From: Bullera alba
Taxonomy: Eukaryota > Basidiomycota > Tremellomycetes > Tremellales > Bulleraceae
Assembly: GCA_001600095.1 (NCBI GenBank)
Contig: BCIX01000001.1
Coordinates: forward strand, 2,877,198-2,941,197
Direction of reading: 5' to 3'
DNA length: 64,000 nt
Shown here: piece after piece, positions 55,145 to 64,000 of the stretch
How positions within the stretch are numbered: position 1 is the stretch's first letter
Layout of the letters: the number at the start of each line of letters is the position of its first letter
Program-made: the position numbers and the translations under genes
The notes under the pieces: model-generated
Seen by the model: the letters and a program-made list of their open reading frames with translations, nothing else
The model's database searches: none
What the model was told of the DNA's origin: nothing

Positions 55145-58100
55145 ATGGAGCCTATACCGACCAACGGCAACCCACTGGTCGCACTGGCGGTCGCGGTGAT
55201 CAAGGCCATTCTCTATGTTTTGGACAGTATCCGGTCATTGGCGACATGGTTGACCATCACGCTTCCAGGGTATGTTCACGAGTGCTCGTTCCGCATGAGG
55301 GGGGCACATGTCTACCTGGAGGCGTCCCGGCTGAAATTGTGCTTAGCTACCTAGTCCGCATGCTGCAATACTCGTTCACCATCTCGCTCGGATTCCCAGT
55401 ACTGCTGAGCATATTCGTCGGTGCCCTCGTCGCGGCCACCTTTGTCATTCGGTACAACTATCTCGCACGCTACACCCAGCTGAAAGAGCCAGCTCTACCG
55501 CCGCCCTCACCCCGTACACTTACCAACGAGCTACTACCTCTAGCCGCCGTCGGCCTGAACGATGGGAGAACCAGGGCATCTCCCTTCCACAATTACTTGG
55601 ACGACTTCTTGGCTGCGATCAGGATCTTTGGATACCTCGAGAAGCCAGTCTTCCACGAGCTTAGTCGGCATCTGCAGACAAGGAGGCTTGCCGCTGGGGA
55701 GACGCTGGAAATCGGAAATGGCGACTTCTGGTGTGTAGTCGAGGGAAAGGTCCAAGTGGTACGTTTCATCTTCCGGTGGGTTTCGCATGGACCAACATGC
55801 TAATCATATGGTAGTTCGCTCCATCCGATGATGGCGAACCCTCTAAGAAAGCTGGCGACTCCGCTCCGAACAACTCTTTCAATGGATACCACCTACTCAA
55901 CGAAGTGTCTACCGGTGGAACCCTTTCATCCCTCTTCTCCATCCTGTCCCTCTTCACAGAAGATATCAAGCTGTCCTGGACACCTCCTCCCGAGGCAGAA
56001 AGTGATCAAGAGGAGGAGGACAGTACGTCAGACGCAGGAGAGACTACCTTCGGTGGAGAGAGCAGAGATACGAGTTCGAAGAGGAGATCGAGGGCGAATT
56101 CAGACGTCAGCTTCATGGGCGAAGAAACCATGAGCAAAAAAGCTTTCGACGCATCGTCCCCGCCAACGGTCAAGAAGCGATCCTCTTCGGCCACTGTCGC
56201 CGGTGTCGACCATCCACCTCAGCTGGATCCGCAGCTCGCCACGCCGTCAAGCAACGCCACTTCGCTACCAGGAAGTAGATCATCATCACCTGACAACAGC
56301 CCTTCAGTGGAGAAGGACTTTTCGCCGCCCGCCTCGAGCCGTCCTCGGTTGTCGCGGAATGACACTGAGAACACTCAAGCGCCTTCATCGCCTGGCGACA
56401 GGAAAGCGAGGCCAGACAAGGCGAAGAGTAAGAAGACTAGTGCGGCAGGTCTACAAGGCACCATCGCTAGGGCGACGGTGGACACTACTCTAGCTGTCAT
56501 CCCAGCCGAAGCCTTCCGCAAACTGACCAGGAAATACCCCAAGGCTAGTGGCACAGTCGTTCAGGTGGTACTTGAACGATTCAGTCGAGTCACCTTTATG
56601 ACAGGTACGATTTGTTCGGCTCTTCTTGGTTAAGGTAATAGGTGCTGATACTTGCATAGCACACAAGTATCTCGGCTTAACGAAAGAGATTCTCAAGTCC
56701 GAATCTTCCTTGAACGACCTTGTCTCGCATCCTCTGCCGCGGGAGTTCTACACATCGGGCGGTATGCAAGCTCTAAGGGCCAGGTTTCAGCCTGATCTCG
56801 ACCCCACTGGTCGACGGCACTCAAAATCGGGACCTTCATCACCGCTACCTAGAGTCATGAGCAGAGACTACTTCAATTACATCCCCGCCAGTCCGACTGT
56901 AAGAGCACCGTCCCTGCCCTCTTTCACTCCCAAAAAGCCTGGTACACCAGCCGCTGGACTGCCGCGCCCCCTCGAGCCACTTAGCGAAGCATCACCAGAA
57001 GTTCCCGAAGAAGCCGAGGCCGCCATACTACCTGGCATTGGTCCGATGACGTCCAAGCAGCTCTCACCTGAGATAGCAGCTCGCCATCAGCCCCAGTACA
57101 TACGACGAGCATCTGCCATGCGCAAACAAGTCGGCGCGGGTGATCTAGCTATGAGCAATGTCACCATTCCGGACGGCGATGGTGCTTATTATCGACCTTC
57201 TGCTCGGACACCGGGACTGCCTCGCATGGACACGTGGAGAGGAGGAGCAAGGTTTCCTGGATCGACTTACGACCTCAACGAGCATGACGGTGTTGCATTC
57301 GTCCCGTCGCCTACCGAGATGGAGAGCGAGTCAATCGAGTTGAGGGACGCCGTCTTGATCTGTATTGCCAAATCCATTGGATTGGCTCAACCCGCCGAAG
57401 GAACGATATTCGACTCGCATGGTCGTTCATCAGCTGCCCCTTCCGCCTCCGGACTGTCCACACCCAATTCTCCCATGTTCCCGCCAATGTCCAATAAGCG
57501 CTCCTCGTCCATAACTCCATTCGGAAATGTCCTGGACATGATGAACGCCTCGGCGGATAGCGACAATCTGGTCGGCGGAATGCTGAGAGAAGCAGTCACT
57601 TCGCAAGGTGATGACGTGGAGATGAGCAGTGTCTCAGCAAGTGTTCAAGATAGCTTTATGGGCGGCAGCGCCGGTGAAGTCAACAAGACTGTCCTCAAGG
57701 ATTTGGAGGGTAATGTTGAGATCGTCTTCTTCAAGCAGGGCAGTACGTTGGTCAAAGAGGGTGAAAAGAGCCCAGGGATATACTACGTGATAGATGGTTT
57801 CCTCGAGGTGAGTAGCGCGCACCATGTAAACAGCCGTAAGAGCGCAATTGGCGAGTGGCATGGAGCTGACTTGGCCTGCTCAGGTCACATTGCCGGTCAA
57901 AGGCTCCTCGGCCAACATACCGGCATCCTCATTTGTGAACCTACCTCCGGGTCCGATGGGAGGTGCAGCCAATAGACCCTTCAGCGCGGGTCTTGGGATG
58001 GGTGCAACGGCCGATCCGGCCAAACACTCGTTGCCATCTTGTCTCGCCCACGATGAGCATCTCTACAACGTCAAGGTGAGTCAGGTGAAGGCACCGGCGT

Positions 58101-61100
58101 GGCAACGGCCATGCTGACACTGTGCGCTCCACCAGCCCGGCGGAATAGCCGGATACCTAGCTTCGCTATGTGGCACCGAGTCCTACGTCAACATCACGTG
58201 CGTACAGCTGCGCGAAGCCTGAACCACCGGGGCAGACGACTGACTGCCTTTCAGAGCCAAGACAGACTGTTTCGTCGGTTTCCTGCCCCATAAGGCTCTG
58301 GAGAAGATCCTTGAGAGAAGGCCTATAGTCTTGTTAACTCTGTCGAAAAGGCTGATATCCCTGTTGTCCCCGCTGGGTGAGCGATTCTGAGCGCATCGAT
58401 GTTTCACACTGACATCGGCATAAGTGCTGCACATCGATGCTGCATTGGACTGGATGCAACTCTCAGGTGGTCAGGTGAGTTGACGCATCGATGGGAATGA
58501 TTAAGTACCAGCTCTGACACTTATCAGGTCTTGGTAGGTCAAATTGACTGACCGATACAGTGTAAAGCTTGATCACTAAGCAATGCTATAGTACGAGAAA
58601 GGCGACAGATCATCCGACTTCTATATCGTGATCAGTGAGTGCCTTCAAAGCTGACACCATGGCCTGCTAATATCTTGCAGATGGTCGTTTGCGCTCGTTG
58701 TCTGAGAAAGGGGAGTCGGTTGAAGTGCTCCGAGAATACGGCCAGAACGACTCTATCGGCGAACTGGACGTGATCACCTCTGTTGCTCGCTCGGATACTG
58801 TCCACGCCATCCGAGACTCGGAGCTGGTCAGGATACCCGCAGCGCTATTCGATGCTGTCAGCGCAAAGCACCCCAATACCACAGTCCAGTTCATGCGACT
58901 TATCGCTGGTCGTGTGAGGCGTGTCTTGGGGGAGAGAAGTCTGGGTACCGGAGGCCAGAGTGGAAACTCGGCTCCAGATGTCAACCTCAGTGAGTCCTCG
59001 CTCCTCAGTCGGGACCGCTTGTGGTTCTAATATAAATTGCAGAGACGGTTTGTATACTGGGTACCAATAGGAATGTCCCGGTGGCGCACTTTGCTGGCAA
59101 GCTCAAAACCTCACTCGAGGAATTGGGCGCCACGACTTCCTACCTCGACCAAGGCACCGTCATCAGGCATCTGGGCAGACATGCATTCGCCAGAATCGGG
59201 TAAGGATATCGTTCGACATGGAGTCTGTACTGACCCTTTCGGCTTCAGCAAATTGAAGGTTGCGGGATGGTTGGCTGATCAGGAGGTGGGTTGCCCGCTA
59301 AAGACCACTATCTGTGGCTCGCTGACCTCTTGGCCCAGCAACACTACCGCACTGTGCTGTATGTTGCGGACACGCCAGCTTCCAGTCAATGGACATTGAC
59401 GTGTATCCGTCAGGTAGGTCCGATCGACAAACAGTCTGACAAATACTTACGCTTGACGGCCTAGGCTGATCTGGTATTGGTACTCGGTAAGCTAGCCGAG
59501 CTTTCGATGATATTGGGTCACTGACATCTCGATGTAGGTATGGGAGACGACCCTGCCATTGGCGAATATGGTGAGTGCTATGATGGTCGGACTCTTCCAT
59601 TGAGAAGCGCTGACTACCCTCGCTTTACAGAGAAACTTCTTTTGGCAACAAAGACCACGGCGAGGAAAGAGCTCATTCTGTTGCACGACGAGAGAACGGT
59701 TGCTCCTGGGTCTACTCGTCCGTGGCTCAAGGTCAGTCCGATTCCTGACATACAATGACGACACGCGGATTGACATATCGCAGAACCGCCCATGGCTACA
59801 CGCGCATCATCACGTCGAGCTGCCCGGTGTTGTAACCCCCCACAAGACCACTCCCACCGTACACGACCCAGCGGCCATCGCAGCGTTCAAGCACCTTAGG
59901 GAGCAAGTCGGTACCCGGATCAAGAAGTACCGAGGTCTGCGACCAATTCGTGCACGCCGACCAGCACACATGAACGACTTTGCCCGTATCGCCAGAAGGT
60001 TGTGCGACAAGCAAATCGGACTGGTACTTGGTGGTGGCGGTGGTAGAGGTATCGCCCATATTGGTTTCCTACAAGCCCTTGAGGAGATGGGTATCCCCGT
60101 CGATGCCATCAGCGGTTGCTCCATCGGAGCATTCGTTGGAGGTCTTTATTGCAAAGAGGCGGATCTTCTAGAGTGCACGGGGCGCACAAAGCAATTTGCC
60201 GGGAGAATGAGTAGTATGATAAGGATACTGAGTGACGTGACATATCCCTTTGTTGCGTACACCACGGGGCATGAGTTCAGTGAGTGACCAGTGGAGCGAT
60301 AGTGGTGAATAGTAGACTGACTTGACAAATAGATAGAGGAATATGTGAGTTTCCATGGCCAGGCAGTCTCTGTCGTTGATCTGACACCGCATCACAGACA
60401 AAGCATTTTACAATACACATATAGAAGGTACTTTGACCCCCTATCTTCATCATTGACACTGCTTACTCGTGTGCTCAGACTGCTGGATCCCGTTCTTCTG
60501 CAATTCCACCAATATCACCCATTCACGCATGGAGGTCCATCGATCAGGTTACGCATGGTAGGCAGATCGCTCTCCTGGGATGCTTGTCTTGCTGATGGTC
60601 TCTGCAGGCGGTATGTGCGCGCCTCAATGACGCTAGCAGGTCTCCTTCCGCCCTTGTCCGACAACGGAAATCGTGAGTTGATTTTGAAATGGGTTCAATA
60701 GGTCAGACTGGCGGGGACGTTGACACACCTCTCTGTGCAGTCTTGGTCGATGGAGGATATATCGACAATACGCCGATTGAACCTCTGCGGACCAGCGGTA
60801 TTCGCGATATCATGGTCATTGATGTCGGCTCTCTTGACGATACCTCTCCCCGCAACTACGGCGACTCTGTTTCTGGATGGTGGATCCTTCTTAACAAGTG
60901 GGTTTACTCGGGATGACCGAAGTTCAGGTGTGACACGTGCTGATATATCTGAATCCAGGTTCAACCCCTTCTACGAGCGTAACGTGCTGTCTATGACGGA
61001 GATCTCGGGTCGACTGGCATAGTGAGTTCCTCTCGTACACCATCGCACCATATCCACTGACCGTTTGGGTAGTGTTTCGAGCGTGAAGACCTTGGAAGAC

Positions 61101-61425
61101 GTCAAAAGCGATCCTCATTGCTTATACCTAGCCATGCCTATTCAGGTGAGTCCCTCCATGGAGTCTCGTGGCTGGTATTGACTTGGTCTTCAGCAATTCG
61201 ACACTATTGGCGGGTTCAAGCAGTTCAAGGAGGTGATGCGGATCGGCCTCGAGGCTGGTCGCGAAGCATTGAAGGAGTGGAAGGATAAGGGTAAATTGCC
61301 CAGCGGTCTAGTCGACGACAAGAGGGGACAGGCTACTGTCCAGAGGGGTAACAGATTGAGGTGAGTTCACGGGGACTTTAGGTTGTTCTGTCTACTGATC
61401 AGGGCGCAGACGAATGTCGATCTGA
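55145..61425 (+). CDS. NTE1: NTE1, lysophospholipase (neuropathy target esterase family)
   Basis: ER membrane phospholipase B that deacylates phosphatidylcholine to glycerophosphocholine. ATG at 55145-55147 with an N-terminal hydrophobic region ('[20 protein letters not shown]', then '[20 protein letters not shown]' and '[20 protein letters not shown]'). Cyclic-nucleotide-binding-like domains follow: '[20 protein letters not shown]', then, after a long Ser-rich insert, '[20 protein letters not shown]' and '[20 protein letters not shown]'. The patatin domain has the oxyanion loop '[20 protein letters not shown]', nucleophile '[10 protein letters not shown]' and catalytic Asp in 'VDGGYIDN'. The last exon, using the acceptor 'cagggcgcag', gives 'RLRRMSI' and TGA at 61423-61425, the short basic C-terminus kept in fungal NTE1. 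The first intron joins 'ITLPG' to 'YLVRML'. Roughly 20 short introns. The insert sizes are typical of the cryptococcal protein. Confidence 0.95.
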
Positions 61426-61576
61426 GAAGCCTCGTGGACGGCGACGAGGTCAAGAGCATACAATACAACGTATGCATTAACAACAAGGCGGACTCAAAAC
61501 TCGAGGCGTTCTATGGATACAACGCTTTGCAAATAGTAGCTCTTCTCTCCTCCATTCCCTATTGGCTGGGCCGTGC
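61426..61576. other. convergent 3' gap, NTE1 and RRN3
   Basis: 151 bases between two convergent stops. Transcript ends probably overlap. Confidence 0.5.
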
Positions 61577-64000
61577 TCATCGACCAATCATCCTAGGGAT
61601 GCCGGGCGATATACTCATGCCCTCCAAGCTGCTTGACAAGCCATTGTCGCGCTCGAAAAGCCTCTTTCTCCTGTCGGTATAACTTGACGAGGTTGATTTG
61701 ATCTTGCTGATATTCATTCCTCCTGGATGCTTGGCACCGTTCTTCATCCTGCCAGGGAGATCCATCGATCCACTGTCGATACTATCGTCTTCGTCATTCT
61801 CTTCGTCTTCATCCTGCATGTCCGCAATCTCAGAATCTGAGGCGTCCGAGTCGTCGTCATCGGCTTCGATTGCCACGTCATCGTACGTGATGAAGAGTGG
61901 GTCGATGAATCGTTTAGAGCGGGGGAGGTAGTACGGGTCGAAAGGGAAATAATCGTCATAGCCAGCATCGACATTTGACTGTCTGGCTGATTTCGGAAGC
62001 GTCATCGACGTAGACGTGGCGAGATGAGAGTGTGAGCTTGTGCGGGAAAAGGTGGATGTGGAGGTGCTGGTTCGGGAAACAGCAGGTCGGGATGTGTTCT
62101 GGCTTTGTTGATTGGCCTCGATCAGAGAAAAGCAGTATGCGAAATTGGTCTGATGGGCAACTTTGGCGAATGTGGCCACGACTGTCGGATTGCAACCCTT
62201 AAGATGGGAGGTTAGCGTCATGATAGATGGAAATTAGTCGTCCAAAACTCACCAGTAAAGGGTTCAGGTCCGAGAAGATGACCCTCTGAAGCACATCGAG
62301 ATCTTTCATCCATTTCCCATCGCTCTCGCCTTCTTGGCTCTCTCCGTCCATCTCCATCTCGCCCAGGACATTGTCTCGATCCTTGTCCTCGGTGAAAGCC
62401 CTCCATCGGAAGCAAAAGATGAGCAGCACGCTCTGGCAGACTGCGTAGAACAGCTGCGACTCGTCCAATTTGATTCGTCCATTCGATCCCGATTGTTGAG
62501 CCTGACTTGACTTTCCATCAATATACGCCAAGAGGTACGTTAAGACCTGTCTTGCCTGCTCGTCGGTGACGAATCGAGCACGGCAAACGATAGAGCCAAT
62601 GTACACTGCCGAAGCGACCCGTTGGGACATGGACAATGGCTGCGACGCTGCCGTGGGCATGGTGGTTGATGTCGCGTACAGCGCTTGTGAAACGAGCAAG
62701 CCGAGGAATAGGTCGGAGTGCGATGGCGACAATGAGGAAGTGATGAAGAGAACGAAAGGGACATGCTGAGTCGCAGATGTTGGCAGAATCTGACGCGAAA
62801 AGAGCGTGAGAAGCGTCTGGAAGTGTGATAGTGACTGTGCGGGCGTTGGTGTCGGTCGATTGGTCGTAATAGTGGGCGTTGGAATGGAAGATGATAGTGG
62901 ATTGGGTTGCTCTGCAGTCGGTGTCGACGCACCAGAGCTGTTTGCCGTCGAGGCTAGGTGTCCAGCGGCCATCTCTGCGGCAGGCATTGGCGTCGGCCTG
63001 CCACCCATGCACTCTTGCAGATGCTGGAAAAAGTAGACCAGCATTCCATCCAGCTTTCCCTTCATCACCTTGACGGCTTCCTTCCGCTTCACCTTCGCAG
63101 CCAAGATCGCGGCTTCATCCACCAGATCTTTCTCGTCCTCGTCGCCTTCTCCCTCGCCGTCTACGGACGATAAATCGTCCGGATCTACGTCGTCGTCGCT
63201 GTCGCTGTTGTCGATAGCGGAGTCTTCGGGTACAGGCATGTCTTCGGATATGGACAGATCGAAGGGATCAATCGAAGGCAATGAGGCCGTCTGCTCTTGA
63301 TCATCCTCGTCTTCTGTTTCTTCGTCATCTTCCTCCGCTTCGACCGCTTTGGTGATCTCGACCTGTCAGACGGTCAGCTAATTCTCAAGACGTTTCTTTC
63401 TGAGCACTTACATCTATTCGGAGCATTCGATCGACGATCTGGCTCCAGACACGCTGACCCAGTTCGGGACAGTAACCGGTCATTTCACAACAGTTTCTTA
63501 CCCAGGTGGTCTGGGCGACTTCCTGCTCTCTCTTATTGGGAAAGTTCTTGGCAAGAACCGGCTGGATGACAGAGGGAAGCATTGGCATGAGTGAAAGGAG
63601 GTGCGAGAGGAGTAAGTGGTGGCGAGCGTGGTATAGTCGTCGGGTAATAGGAGTGGAGCTAGTCGACGGTATGATGTGCTCTGCTCTCCAACTTCAGCCA
63701 GTGATCCACGGCAGCACGGGGGAGAACTCACGCCATGTGAGCCCCTTGACGGCCATGTTGACGACCTCTTTCGCGAAGCCTGGCTGGGCACTGACGAGCA
63801 CACCGCAGAATCCAATGAAGATCTTCACGAACCGATCCTCTCCAGCGGCCCATTTGAGCGCGAGGACTGCAGACACGAGTGGCGCGTGAATGTCGGGTGA
63901 GAGCATGGTGACATTTGCCGTCAATGCCTTGAGGAGCGGCTGCAAGGGTTGAAGAGCGGGTATTGGCGAGGTAACAGTTGGCAGGAAGTGTGCCAGTAGA
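61577..64000 (-). CDS. RRN3: Rrn3 (TIF-IA), RNA polymerase I initiation factor, 5' end outside window
   Basis: Rrn3 bridges RNA polymerase I to core factor at rDNA promoters. The C-terminal part is complete: stop TGA at 61577-61579, preceded by 'MSISPGIPRMIGR'. Reading upstream on the minus strand: 'YDDYFPFDPYYLPRSKRFID', 'CNPTVVATFAKVAHQTNFAY', 'VIFSDLNPLL', 'YAVCQSVLLIFCFRW', 'AYIDGKS', the acidic insert 'DSDSDDDVDPDDLSSVDGEG' (rich in Ser, a likely CK2 target), 'LPSVIQPVLAKNFPNKREQE' and 'KEVVNMAVKGLTWREF'. These are the HEAT-repeat blocks and C-terminal signature of Rrn3. Acidic tracts near 61.8 kb and 63.2 kb are longer than in yeast. The first exon or exons lie beyond 64000. The junction near 62.2 kb joins 'LNPLL' to 'GCNPTVV'. 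Confidence 0.93.

Noticed and set aside
61380..61560. Longer NTE1 C-terminus using the acceptor 'gatcag'
   Set aside because: The acceptor ten bases later gives the conserved short end 'RLRRMSI'; the alternative adds a tail unlike any NTE1 end.
1..64000. CRISPR arrays, prokaryotic operons, integrated virus or LTR/DNA transposons
   Set aside because: No spaced repeat array, reverse transcriptase, integrase, transposase or capsid motif was seen in any frame; the DNA is intron-rich fungal nuclear sequence.

Overview
This window is nuclear DNA of a basidiomycete fungus, most likely a tremellomycete (the Cryptococcus/Kwoniella relatives). Nearly every gene is split by many short GT-AG introns of about 45-75 bases, intergenic gaps are small, and the gene set is typically fungal. 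It includes a GT90/CAP10-type glycosyltransferase, an NTE1 lysophospholipase whose N-terminus resembles the cryptococcal one, an Msb1/Mug8 domain, and the genes for Las1, Rrn3, Tvp38, Msp1 and mitochondrial Lon. I see no tRNA, rRNA, CRISPR array or recognisable transposon.

Layout. 0.4-5.1 kb: SMC6 (minus). 5.1-7.5 kb: gene-free gap. 7.5-8.5 kb: first GNAT acetyltransferase (plus). 8.8-12.6 kb: mitochondrial Lon protease (minus). 13.0-14.2 kb: four-helix-type membrane protein of the DUF7598 kind (minus). 14.2-17 kb: long gap and leader. 17-18.6 kb: proline/serine-rich disordered protein (plus). 19-20.1 kb: second GNAT paralogue (plus). 20.2-23.5 kb: golgin with a GRIP/GRAB-like end (minus), divergent from VPS20 (23.8-24.9 kb). 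25.3-26.6 kb: possible ORC6. 26.7-27.7 kb: NAA40/NatD (minus). 28.8-30.4 kb: serine-rich single-pass surface protein. 30.8-32.5 kb: LAS1.

32.5-36.1 kb is the only accessory-looking stretch. It has short repeats, a duplicated ~70-base block, a perfect inverted repeat, and two tandem copies of a small unknown gene, one of which carries an in-frame stop. 36.1-39.6 kb: TVP38 and MSP1, divergent. 40.0-43.4 kb: GT90 glycosyltransferase, convergent with an Aurora kinase (43.7-45.6 kb). 46.8-47.4 kb: small membrane protein. 47.8-54.5 kb: one very large gene joining an Msb1/Mug8 domain to a complete inositol-pentakisphosphate 2-kinase (IPK1) and a ~900-residue acidic tail. 55.1-61.4 kb: NTE1. 61.6 kb to the window end: RRN3, with its 5' end outside.

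Most genes are unrelated housekeeping genes rather than a pathway cluster. The most notable items are the Msb1-IPK1 fusion, with two CACGTG boxes in the promoter it shares with NTE1; the tandem orphan pair with one broken copy; the two GNAT paralogues with matching intron positions; and a run of four very small exons in TVP38. All gene models were spliced by eye, so exon edges away from conserved motifs are provisional.
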